Part shown: positions 1 through 7,332 of the stretch, piece by piece
Layout: every line of letters starts with the position of its first letter
How positions within the stretch are numbered: the first letter of the stretch is position 1
Assembly: GCA_027051095.1 (NCBI GenBank)
Contig: JALUAM010000041.1
Span: 1-46,304, forward strand
Length of the DNA stretch: 46,304 nucleotides
Source of the DNA: Acidilobaceae archaeon
GTDB lineage: Archaea; Thermoproteota; Thermoprotei_A; Sulfolobales; Acidilobaceae
Direction of reading: 5' to 3'
Notes under the pieces: generated by a model
The model's database searches: none
Told to the model about the DNA's origin: nothing
Seen by the model: only the letters and a program-made list of their open reading frames with translations
Program-made: the position numbers and the translations under genes

Positions 1-102
1 GTTACTCAGCCGTCCGCCACGCCCCGCAGCGGCGGGGCGTTCGACTCCCATGGCTTAGCCCTACCCCGATAGCGGTCGGGTCCGGCAGGATCAACCGGAG
101 TT
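1..102 (-). rRNA. 16S rRNA, 5' end (partial)
   Basis: Read on the minus strand, bases 102 down to 81 give the near-universal archaeal 16S start, ACTCCGGTTGATCCTGCCGG, followed by the expected helix region that ends near GGCGGACGGCTGAGTAAC at the window edge. Only the first hundred or so bases are present; the gene runs off the left side. The mature 5' end is placed at about 102 by similarity to other archaeal 16S genes, with an uncertainty of one or two bases. The GC-rich variable helix at 20-40 fits a hyperthermophile. Confidence 0.97.
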
Positions 103-323
103 ACGGCCGCGGCTGAGCCGCAGCCCCCGGCGGGCTGCCCCTCCGGGCATGGTTCCGTGGGCCCGGAGGGGGGCGGGGTGTCCCGGCTCCCAGGGCCCCG
201 TCGGGCCTGAACGTCCCCAGGGTAAGCGTCCCTGGGGGTGTTCAGGCCCCCATCTCATGTAAGCGTAAGGGAGCCCTACAGCCCCGCAGGGCTGCTGTTC
301 CTGCGGGGGCTGTAGGGCTCCGC
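103..323 (-). other. Pre-rRNA 5' leader with stacked hairpins
   Basis: This is the transcribed leader between the inferred start site (about 323) and the mature 16S end. It holds four strong inverted repeats: 270-290/300-321 (about 21 base pairs with one bulge), 203-222/230-249 (20 pairs including two G-U), 138-148/161-171 (11 pairs) and 109-113/117-121. The first hairpin would form almost at the 5' terminus of the transcript. No open frame of interest is present. The long helix that normally releases 16S needs the 3' flank of the gene, which lies outside the window, so I cannot say which of these takes part in processing. Confidence 0.7.
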
Positions 324-358
324 ATTGGGTGGTATAGTGTGTGAGGGGTTATAATGGT
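322..358 (-). promoter_or_regulatory. rRNA promoter (TATA box and ATGC initiator)
   Basis: On the minus strand a TTATAA element (349-354) lies about 28 bases before an ATGC initiator-like motif (322-325), the classical archaeal box A/box B arrangement for stable RNA genes. Transcription would start around 323. A second TATA-like stretch at 331-338 would start inside the first leader hairpin and is the less likely element. Confidence 0.55.
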
Positions 359-784
359 TGCGGGATCGTAGTGGCCTGTCGCTCCCACCGCGCGCACGTA
401 TTGGAGGTGTGCCCGCGGCTGGAGGCTGGAGGCTCATCCAGCGGGGCTCAGCCCCGCGTCGCCCCCGCGCCGCCGCCGGGAAGCCGCGGGCCCACTAAGG
501 ATTCTGTGGCTGCTAGCGCCTTGAGCGTTGGGGGCCCTCGTTCCTGCGCGGGCTCTTCACAACCCGGCCGTGAGGGCCGGGCTACGCCCTTTCGAGCCTC
601 TTCACCGGGCCCCCGCTCTCGTTGGGGTGTCTCGGCGTGTAATGTTTATTCAGTTTAGAGGGTTGATGCCTATCTTTGGCGGGGTGATGAGGCAGGGACG
701 TCGGCTAGCCCCCGGGCCCTGGGGGGCGATGTTGAGTGGGGCTGGCCTGACCCGCCGCTGGCTGTAGCGGAGGGTGTCGTCGAG
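359..784. other. GC-rich non-coding stretch
   Basis: I see no convincing gene here. Frames that stay open are proline-, arginine- and glycine-rich and overlap one another, as expected from GC-rich DNA. There are compact hairpins at 426-441, 441-457 (7 pairs, 3-base loop) and 563-581 (7 pairs, GTGAG loop), the last nested inside a 5-pair stem 551-555/594-598. I looked for SRP RNA, RNase P RNA and tRNA signatures and found none. A TTTATT at about 644-649 could be a promoter for the membrane protein downstream. Confidence 0.4.
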
Positions 785-1510
785 TTGGGCGGCGGCTACT
801 TCGACTACCTGTCGCTGCTCGTCGAGGAGTACGGCGCTGTGGGCCTCTTCGCCGCGGCGTTCATAAACAACTTCCCCCCCGGGCTGCCCCCGGTCTACCT
901 GACGCTTGTCTCGGCCTACGCGGTCGCCGATCCCTCCAACTGGTACCTGGGCGTGCTGGGGGCCGGGCTCGGGGCGGGGCTCGGCAAGGTGGCCCAGTTC
1001 ATGGCCGCCGGGGCCTTGGCATCCAGGGTTTCAAGGGTCAGGGCTATGAGGAGGTACGCCTCCGCCGTCATGGGCGGGAGGAGGGCTAAGCTGAGCATAG
1101 CCCTGCTGGTATTCCTAGCAGCGAGCCTGCCGCTACCCGACGAGCTCATATACATACCCCTTGGGGCCGCGGCTTTCAGCCTCAGCTACTTCACGGTGGC
1201 AGTCGTCGCTGGGAAGATAGTCCTCGTCTCGGCTGCCTATGCCTTCGGCTCCGCGTTCAGGGTCGTGGTCACCTCGTCTGAGAGCCCCCTGGTGGTGGCC
1301 GCCCTCGCGGCCGCTAGCCTTGGCGCCTCTGCCCTCCTCACAGCATCCCTCTTCCTCCTCGACTGGGAGAGGGTCTACGAGGCCTACGCCTCGAGGGGCG
1401 GAGGAGAGGCCCTGAGGGTCCTATTAGACGAGGTGCGAAGGCTGCCCTCGACGTTCAGGGACGCCGCGTCCAAGACCCTCCTGAGGGCCCTTTCAACCCT
1501 ATCCAGGTAG
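785..1510 (+). CDS. DedA/VTT-like integral membrane protein
   Basis: A 241-residue protein with several hydrophobic segments. It opens with an amphipathic helix, then GLFAAAFINNFPPGLPPVYL, a small-residue glycine-rich helix (GAGLGAGLGKVAQF), and a re-entrant-like PLPDELIYIPLGAAAFS segment near residue 117. The proline/acidic re-entrant motif and glycine-rich helices resemble the SNARE-associated/VTT (DedA) membrane family, some members of which act in lipid or undecaprenyl-phosphate flipping; that role is not shown for this protein. TTG start with GGAGG at 769-773. Possible alternative: an unrelated small-molecule exporter. Confidence 0.6.
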   Translation: MGGGYFDYLSLLVEEYGAVGLFAAAFINNFPPGLPPVYLTLVSAYAVADPSNWYLGVLGAGLGAGLGKVAQFMAAGALASRVSRVRAMRRYASAVMGGRRAKLSIALLVFLAASLPLPDELIYIPLGAAAFSLSYFTVAVVAGKIVLVSAAYAFGSAFRVVVTSSESPLVVAALAAASLGASALLTASLFLLDWERVYEAYASRGGGEALRVLLDEVRRLPSTFRDAASKTLLRALSTLSR

Positions 1511-1612
1511 TTAAGCGCCAGGCTGACACATCTCTTCCTCTCGGGGCTGTGACGAGGATAGCGGACTCCGACCCCGCCGGGGGTTGACGAGGGATCAACC
1601 AGCCGAGCCCTC

Positions 1613-2806
1613 CTATCCCTTGAAGGCTACGAGCCTCTCAGGCGTGAACATCCTCCTGGCAGCCACCACAGCTATCAAGGTGAAGGCTAGGAGCACTGCC
1701 AGGTGTAGGGCCATGCCCGCGAGGTCACCATAAGACGCCCTGAACACTGCGAGGCTTGCATGGGTGAAAGGCACCGCTAGCAGCACAGCCCTGGCCCACG
1801 CGGGCAGGCTGTCGAAGTCGACGACAAGCGATGAGAAGTAGACTGCCAGGGCCGCCATGAGGACTGCGAAGGACGTGCTCTGGGCGCTCCTGAGGCTGCC
1901 GCTCCACGCTGAGAGCGCCGCCACCAGGGCACTCGTGAACGCAACCAGGGCTAGGGTGGAGAGGGCCCATGCCGCGGCGAGGTAAGCCCCCACCTCGACG
2001 CTAGTACCGCTTAAGACGAAGAAGGCCACTATCGCGACGCTATCTGCCACAGCCGCTGCCAGGCTTAGAAGCATGGATGCCGCCATCTTCCCCGCTAGGA
2101 CCTCCAGGGGGGTTGCAGGCGCCGAGAGGAGCCTCTCTATACTCCTCCTCTCCCTTTCTCCGACCACCGCGTCGCTCATGAAAACGACTGCTGGGTTCAC
2201 AACGAAGAAGAGCGAGAAGGCTATCACCCTGGCCGAGAAAGCGACAACCCCCGCCTCGCCACCCGCGGGCTCCCCGGCGGGGGTCAGAAAGGTGACCCTA
2301 ACCTGTATAGGGTCTAGGAGGCCTCCCTCGTCGACCTCTAGCCCCGCCGCCTCGGCTAGAGCCGACACCCTAGCCTCTACAACAGACCTCTCAAACTGCG
2401 CCACATAGGACCTAACTATGGATTCTATCGAGGAGAACACGGGGGGCCCCGGGACGTAGCTCAGCTCCACGTAGGTCCTACCATCTAGACTCTCAACCAT
2501 CTCGCCGAAGCCCTCAGGCACTATTATAGTGAAGTCGCCTCTACCTCCCACTACGACCTCCAGGGCGACGCCCTGAACACCCGCGGAGAGCCTCTCCACA
2601 AGGCCCTCCACGAAGGCTCTAGAGATCTCAGTGCCGTCTAGGTCGACCACGCCTACTGTCACTTGCTGAGCAGTGTAGAGACCCCCGGCCAGCACTGCCA
2701 TGCCCGGCAGGGCTATCAGGGGGAGTAGTACCACGTAGGCGAGCGTCCTGTAGTCCCTCGAAAGGTCCTTGACCTCCTTCCAGAATATAACCCTAGCCCT
2801 CTTCAC
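1613..2806 (-). CDS. ABC-2 type transporter permease (NatB-like)
   Basis: A 397-residue permease with the ABC-2 exporter plan. An N-terminal cytosolic helix (FWKEVKDLSRDYRTLAYVV) enters the first membrane helix; a large extracytoplasmic region of about 140 residues follows; then a block of five or six C-terminal membrane helices. The GERERRSIERLLSAPATPLE coupling segment typical of NatB/YhaP-type permeases sits just before the membrane block. Its start overlaps the end of the ATPase gene by 14 bases, so the two are almost certainly translationally coupled and form one exporter. The substrate cannot be told from sequence. Confidence 0.88.
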   Translation of the reverse strand: MKRARVIFWKEVKDLSRDYRTLAYVVLLPLIALPGMAVLAGGLYTAQQVTVGVVDLDGTEISRAFVEGLVERLSAGVQGVALEVVVGGRGDFTIIVPEGFGEMVESLDGRTYVELSYVPGPPVFSSIESIVRSYVAQFERSVVEARVSALAEAAGLEVDEGGLLDPIQVRVTFLTPAGEPAGGEAGVVAFSARVIAFSLFFVVNPAVVFMSDAVVGERERRSIERLLSAPATPLEVLAGKMAASMLLSLAAAVADSVAIVAFFVLSGTSVEVGAYLAAAWALSTLALVAFTSALVAALSAWSGSLRSAQSTSFAVLMAALAVYFSSLVVDFDSLPAWARAVLLAVPFTHASLAVFRASYGDLAGMALHLAVLLAFTLIAVVAARRMFTPERLVAFKG

Positions 2807-3548
2807 CGCCGACCGCCCTCACGAACGCCTCTTCCAGGCTGCCCGCAGAGTAGGCCTCCAGGGCCTCGCTCACGCTACCCTCGAACACAGTCACCCCCCT
2901 GTGTATGAATGTTACCCTATCCGCGATCTCCTCGGCCTCCCTCAAGTCGTGAGTCGTTATTATGAAGGTTGAGCCCCCCGCGGCGAGGCTCTTAATCAGC
3001 CTCCTCAGCTTGAAAGCGGCCACCGCGTCGAGACCCGACATCGGCTCGTCGGCTACCAGCAGCTCGGGGGAGTGCATCAGGGCTGCCGCTAGCAGAAGGC
3101 GCCTCCTCATACCCCTGCTATAAGACCCTGCCTTCTGCCGCTCCAGGACCTCCCAGGGGAGGCCTGCTATCCTCGCAGCCCTCTCGACCAGCCTCTCAGC
3201 CTCCTCATCGCTGTCGGCATAGAGCCTAGCATAGAATCTCAAGTTCTCCAGGCCCGTAAGCCTCTCGTATGGCTGAGCGTCTTCAGGCACGTAGCCTACC
3301 CTCCTGAGGACCTCAGTCCTCCTAGGACCCCGCGGGTCAACGCCTAGCAGCCTCACAACACCCGCGTCGGGCTTGTAGAATCCCAGGAGGACCCTCATAG
3401 ACGTGGTCTTCCCCGAGCCGTTTAGGCCCGCCACCACGTGTATAGTACCCTTGTATACCCTGAGGCTAACGCCCCTCAGGACCTCTCTCCCGCCTAGCCT
3501 CTTCCTAACCCCGATCATGCAGGCCGCGAGCCCGGCACACTCCTCCAC
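2793..3548 (-). CDS. ABC transporter ATP-binding protein
   Basis: A 251-residue ATPase of the exporter class. Walker A is GLNGSGKTTSM, the Q-loop region reads VGYVPEDAQPYERLTG, the signature is a degenerate SYSRGMRRRL, Walker B with D-loop is LLVADEPMSGLDAV, and the switch histidine is in ITTHD. The SRGM signature is common in NatA/CcmA-like ATPases paired with ABC-2 permeases, which agrees with the overlapping permease gene downstream. The N-terminal ten residues are weakly conserved, so a start a few codons further in is possible. Confidence 0.93.
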   Translation of the reverse strand: MEECAGLAACMIGVRKRLGGREVLRGVSLRVYKGTIHVVAGLNGSGKTTSMRVLLGFYKPDAGVVRLLGVDPRGPRRTEVLRRVGYVPEDAQPYERLTGLENLRFYARLYADSDEEAERLVERAARIAGLPWEVLERQKAGSYSRGMRRRLLLAAALMHSPELLVADEPMSGLDAVAAFKLRRLIKSLAAGGSTFIITTHDLREAEEIADRVTFIHRGVTVFEGSVSEALEAYSAGSLEEAFVRAVGGEEG

Positions 3549-3641
3549 AGGAAGCCCAGCCCCCCTTTAACCGGGGTAAACGGGGAAGAGGGGTCAAGAC
3601 GCTATTCTAGTCTCGGGGGCCCCCACCGGCGGTGGTCTGCC

Positions 3642-4322
3642 GTGCTCGACGACTTCCTGGCAAGGTACGGAGAAAGGGGCTACGCTCTACTTAAGGCTAT
3701 ACTAGAGGAGGCTGACAAGCCCCGGCGGGGGCCCTCCCTCGGCGACTTCAGCTTTAAGGGCGTGAAGGCCAGGCTATCCAGCTACGGCGTTGACTATAAC
3801 CCCGCGATACTCCTCTCAAAGCTAGAGAGGGAGTACGGGGTCATAGAGACTAGTTACAGGAGCGGGAGCCAGCACTGGTGGAGGATAGTCGACAGGCGCG
3901 CGATAGAGGAGGCTGTCAGAGAGTACGAGGGCAGGCCCCCGGGCCCCCATGATCCCAGGGTTAGGGTTCTCAGGGTACAGTTTGCGAGCCTAGAGCCCGA
4001 GGCCCTCCTCAGGGAGCTGGAGAGGATAGCCTCGAGCCCGAGGCCCGGCAGGAGGGAAAGGGAAAGGCTCAGGGAGATCGCCTTCAAATACCTGCCACTC
4101 ATAGCATCGTTCCTCGAGGAAGCCTCAGGCTACGAGGACGAACTGGAATACGAGATAAACCTGGCAAACGAGATCCTAGCAGCAGCCGAAAGAGCTGCTA
4201 GAAGACTCAGGGATGCTGGTAGGTCAGCTTTCGCCCTAGGCACAAGCGTGAATGATAGCATCAGTGTTAAGAGCGCTGCGGAGAGGACACAATTAAATCG
4301 CGGCTGGGAAACAGACACGTGA
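3642..4322 (+). CDS. Uncharacterised protein with winged-helix-like N terminus
   Basis: A 226-residue, highly charged protein that I do not recognise. Residues 1-85 look like a winged-helix module: alternating helices, then a wing-like YGVIETSYRSGSQHWWRIVD, followed by a REAIEEAVREYEG-type helix. From about residue 105 it becomes almost wholly helical (ALLRELERIASSPRPGRRER and onward), probably a dimerising coiled region. GTG start. It stands alone on the plus strand between the ABC operon and the DUF411 gene. A DNA-binding role is inferred from shape only. Confidence 0.6.
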   Translation: MLDDFLARYGERGYALLKAILEEADKPRRGPSLGDFSFKGVKARLSSYGVDYNPAILLSKLEREYGVIETSYRSGSQHWWRIVDRRAIEEAVREYEGRPPGPHDPRVRVLRVQFASLEPEALLRELERIASSPRPGRRERERLREIAFKYLPLIASFLEEASGYEDELEYEINLANEILAAAERAARRLRDAGRSAFALGTSVNDSISVKSAAERTQLNRGWETDT

Positions 4323-4362
4323 TTAAGTCCGGGCAACCTCACTGTTTCCAGGGCGTCAAGCG

Positions 4363-4827
4363 GTGAGGGCTGTCTTAGCAATCCTCGTGATAGCCGGAAT
4401 AGCGCTTATAATCTCCTTCACGACTCTATTACCCGAAGACGACGCCGATACTCCAAAGGCGCTCATATATTCAACGCCTAGCTGTACATGCTGCACAAAC
4501 TACGCTGCATACCTTCAATCGAAGGGCTTCGCCGTTGAGCTACGCTTAGTAGATGTAACCTATTTAGCGGAGTTAATGAGCTTAGCATCCCCCAGCCTCT
4601 GGAGCTGCCACGTAACTATAATAAACGGGTATTACTTTATCGGCCACGTCCCGGCAAGCGTAATATATGAGGTGCTAGAGAAGAAGCCAGCTATAGACGG
4701 TATATCATTACCCGGCATGCCATCGGGCTCCCCCGGGATGCCCGGTGAACTACTAACTCCTTTGGTAATATATTATTTCAAAGGAAACAAATACGACATT
4801 TATATAATAATTAATTCTTTAAATTAG
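4363..4827 (+). CDS. DUF411 family membrane-anchored metal-binding protein
   Basis: A 154-residue protein with an N-terminal hydrophobic anchor (residues 3-23) and then a DUF411 domain: a thioredoxin-like first strand (KALIYSTPSCTCCTNY) with Cys41, Cys43 and Cys44, a conserved SCH motif (LWSCHVTIINGYYFIGHVPA), and the hallmark ISLPGMPSGSPGMP. DUF411 proteins are linked to copper or other heavy-metal handling; that is family knowledge, not shown here. The anchor suggests it works outside the membrane. The last 90 bases are much more AT-rich than neighbours, which may signal transfer. Convergent with the next gene, overlapping it by nine bases. Confidence 0.85.
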   Translation: MRAVLAILVIAGIALIISFTTLLPEDDADTPKALIYSTPSCTCCTNYAAYLQSKGFAVELRLVDVTYLAELMSLASPSLWSCHVTIINGYYFIGHVPASVIYEVLEKKPAIDGISLPGMPSGSPGMPGELLTPLVIYYFKGNKYDIYIIINSLN

Positions 4828-5619
4828 TGAACCTTTTTCCGCGGCCTCCTTAAGCCTTTCCATTATGGCCTTGAAAGCACGCGCTAGCACTTTCTTATTA
4901 TCATAAGAGGATATAATTTGTTTTAAGTTGCTCTTATCTAGACTTCTTAATCTTTCCACTTCCCGTACTATCAGCTTAGTAGCCCTAACCGCCTCGTCCA
5001 CTATCGTTATCGACGCCTTCTGAGCCGTCCTGCTGAATGGGTTAAGGTCTATGGCTGCAACGGTTTTACCCCACCTAACTAGGGCCTCGGTCCTGTCACC
5101 GTCCTCTATTGCGAGGAGGACGAAGTCGGCCGAGGCTATGCCGTCCCTACAGACTATCCCCCTAGGGCTCTCGAGCCCCGGCACCCTGGTCTTCTCGCAG
5201 CCGCTGCCCAAAACCTTCCTTACGCCCGCGGCCCTCAGCTCCTCCTCTATGAGCCTGACCCTCTCCTCCGTCCTGTAGAAGATGTTTACCTCGACGGGCG
5301 CCCCCGTGACTTCCTGTAGCTCTCTTATCTCCTCTGCGGCTAGCGCCGCGTAGTTGCCGTTGACTGATATCACGGGCCTCCTAGCCAGTAGGAACCAGGC
5401 CGCAGCGGCCCTCGCAGCCTCAACCGCGAAGTCATGGCTCCTCTCGCCCAGCAGGTAGTCGAAGCACTCGCCCCTACCATGCGCTATAAGCCCCTGGGGC
5501 ACTACCACGCCCTTCTTGAAGGCCTCTACCAGCTTCTCCCTCGCTACCAGCGAGTGGTACCTGGGGTGGCTCCTCGGTATCTCGAACTCCAACCCGCACC
5601 CCCGGAATCCCCTAGCCAC
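4819..5619 (-). CDS. 4-phosphopantoate--beta-alanine ligase (archaeal phosphopantothenate synthetase)
   Basis: A 266-residue enzyme of the archaeal phosphopantothenate synthetase family (formerly DUF137). It joins 4-phosphopantoate and beta-alanine with ATP, replacing bacterial PanC in archaeal CoA synthesis. Family hallmarks visible are the N-terminal IPRSHPRYHSLVAREKL, VVPQGLIAHGRGECFDYLLGE, the SVNGNYAAL segment and the C-terminal AAIDLNPFSRTAQKA. The gene is last in a four-gene minus-strand operon and starts nine bases after the pantoate kinase stop, so the two consecutive archaeal-specific CoA steps are encoded side by side. Confidence 0.93.
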   Translation of the reverse strand: MARGFRGCGLEFEIPRSHPRYHSLVAREKLVEAFKKGVVVPQGLIAHGRGECFDYLLGERSHDFAVEAARAAAAWFLLARRPVISVNGNYAALAAEEIRELQEVTGAPVEVNIFYRTEERVRLIEEELRAAGVRKVLGSGCEKTRVPGLESPRGIVCRDGIASADFVLLAIEDGDRTEALVRWGKTVAAIDLNPFSRTAQKASITIVDEAVRATKLIVREVERLRSLDKSNLKQIISSYDNKKVLARAFKAIMERLKEAAEKGSLI

Positions 5620-5628
5620 TCCAAGGCA

Positions 5629-6483
5629 CTAGTACACGACTCTGGGCGGGCCCCTGGAGGGTGATAGCACTCTCACCTTGAGCCCGGACGCGGCTAGCCT
5701 GGATGCAATCTCTTCCACAGAGTCTCGTTCAGCTACCACTACCGCCAGCTTCTTCTTGACGTAGTACGATGCCACGCCGCCGCGTGGCAGGACCTCGCTC
5801 AGCTTCAAGCCAAGCATTCTCTCGTCGAGCCTTCTGGCTCTAGTATACTTCAGCGCCTCCTCGAGGAACCTCTCGGCGCTTAGCTCCGACGCGAGCCTGT
5901 GGAGGGACCTAGAGGCTTCAGCCCAGTCCTCGCTTTTAAGCGCTGAGAGCAGCTCGCCGGTAGCCATAGACCCCCCCTCGCCGACTACGACCACGAGACT
6001 CGGAGGTAAAGGCATGCATTCTATGACTGCCGAGCCTGGGGGCCCCGGTGAGAGCCTCACAGCGACGCCGACGCCACAGCTTATAGCGGGCACGTCGCCC
6101 AGGCCAGTCTTCATCTCAACCTCAACCCTGTGGGCCTCTCTCAGAGCCCTGGACACTGATAGGCCCCTCAGAGCGGCCGCGGCTAGCGCGCCCAGTATGG
6201 CGGCCGCGGCGCTCACAGCATACCCGCGGCCAGGGGGCAAAGGCATAGACGCCCTTCCCCCAATTTCGACGCCCAGCCTCGAGGCCGCCAGTTTTAGGTG
6301 GGGCGGGGCCTCGTGCCAGGGCGGCTCCCCTTCTATAGGCCCCGCTCCCAAGCAGAGCCTAGCAGCCGGCTCCACGACAATGCCGGCTCCCAGGGAGCCA
6401 GCCTGCATGGGGTCGGGGGCTGGCACGGGCCTGAAGAACGCCGTTATGTGGTGGGGAGTCTCAACGCACAGCCTAGCCGTCAA
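5629..6483 (-). CDS. Pantoate kinase (GHMP family)
   Basis: A 284-residue GHMP-family kinase. The ATP-binding motif is PLPPGRGYAVSAAAAIL (about residues 81-97), the N terminus has the archaeal pantoate kinase look (ETPHHITAFFRPV and GSLGAGIVVEP), and a third-motif-like region lies at LSEVLPRGGVASYYVKKKLA. Pantoate kinase phosphorylates pantoate before condensation with beta-alanine in archaea. Direct linkage to the ligase downstream and to CoaBC upstream makes pantoate the clear substrate over other GHMP substrates. Nine-base gaps on both sides show one transcript. Confidence 0.92.
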   Translation of the reverse strand: MTARLCVETPHHITAFFRPVPAPDPMQAGSLGAGIVVEPAARLCLGAGPIEGEPPWHEAPPHLKLAASRLGVEIGGRASMPLPPGRGYAVSAAAAILGALAAAALRGLSVSRALREAHRVEVEMKTGLGDVPAISCGVGVAVRLSPGPPGSAVIECMPLPPSLVVVVGEGGSMATGELLSALKSEDWAEASRSLHRLASELSAERFLEEALKYTRARRLDERMLGLKLSEVLPRGGVASYYVKKKLAVVVAERDSVEEIASRLAASGLKVRVLSPSRGPPRVVY

Positions 6484-6492
6484 GCCACCCTA

Positions 6493-7332
6493 TCACCGGA
6501 CGTAGAACTTCCTGACCTCCTCGACAGGCGGCGATGGCGGCAACTCCCTCTTGTGCCTCGTAGACTCGTGCATTTCTAGAACCTTCAGCACCTTCTCCCT
6601 GGACACCCCGGTCGCCTCTACTGCCTCGTCCACACTCATGCCGAGGTCGAAGAGAGCATGCAGGACCACGTCTATCTCCTCGTATTTAAGGCCGAGCTCC
6701 TTCTCGGCCTCATGCCCCCTCCAGAGCCTCGGGCTGCTTGGCTTGAACGCTATCCTCTCGGGCACGCCGAGGTGGAGCGCCAGCCTCCTCACCTGGCTCT
6801 TGTAGAGGGCGCCTATAGGCAGGAAGTCGACGGCCCCGTCCCCGTACTTCGTGAAGTAGCCTATGAGTATCTCGCTGCGGTCCCCGGTGCCCGCCACCAG
6901 CAGACCGAACTTGTTGGCGTAGTAGTATAGGATGGACATCCTGATCCGAGCTCTCAGGTTGCCCAGGGGCACCCTATCCTCCTCCTCGCCTTCGTAGACA
7001 GGGAGCGCCGACTTATACACGTCCACTATCGGCGCTATGTCGACCTGGTTCCACTTCACGCCGAGCGACTCCACCAGGCTCTTAGCGTCCTCAACGTCTG
7101 CCTGGGGGGTGACGTTCGAGTCCGGCATTATGAGGGCTCTAACCCTTTCCCTCCCGAGCGCCCTCACAGCTAGCGCCAGCGTAGTAGCCGAGTCGACCCC
7201 CCCGCTTACGCCCACCACGACGCCGCGCGCCCCAGCGTCCTCGACGACCTTGGATATGAAGGATTCTATGTAGCGTGCCAGCGAGTCGTAGTCAAGCCGA
7301 ACTAGGTCCTCCAGGGTTACCCTGGCCTGCAC
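6493..7332 (-). CDS. nadE: NAD synthetase, ammonia-dependent
   Basis: A 279-residue N-type ATP pyrophosphatase. The PP-loop is VVGVSGGVDSATTLALA (about residues 39-55), followed by the deamido-NAD binding and catalytic segments NLRARIRMSILYYYAN, GTGDRSEILIGYFTKYGDGA and LYKSQVRRLA. No glutaminase domain is present, so ammonia is the nitrogen source. It amidates deamido-NAD in the last step of NAD synthesis. The GTG start sits 41 bases inside the coaBC end, behind a GGGGTGGG ribosome-binding sequence. Its place inside the CoA operon is unusual; the link is only that both are adenine-nucleotide cofactors. Confidence 0.95.
   Translation of the reverse strand: MQARVTLEDLVRLDYDSLARYIESFISKVVEDAGARGVVVGVSGGVDSATTLALAVRALGRERVRALIMPDSNVTPQADVEDAKSLVESLGVKWNQVDIAPIVDVYKSALPVYEGEEEDRVPLGNLRARIRMSILYYYANKFGLLVAGTGDRSEILIGYFTKYGDGAVDFLPIGALYKSQVRRLALHLGVPERIAFKPSSPRLWRGHEAEKELGLKYEEIDVVLHALFDLGMSVDEAVEATGVSREKVLKVLEMHESTRHKRELPPSPPVEEVRKFYVR

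Noticed and set aside
359-660. Possible SRP RNA or RNase P RNA between the rRNA promoter and the membrane protein gene
   Set aside because: Hairpins are present, but none of the conserved SRP S-domain or RNase P core sequences could be found on either strand.
341-767. Two overlapping open frames with Pro/Arg/Gly-rich translations
   Set aside because: They overlap each other and the rRNA promoter, have no ribosome-binding sequence, and their composition is that of random GC-rich DNA.
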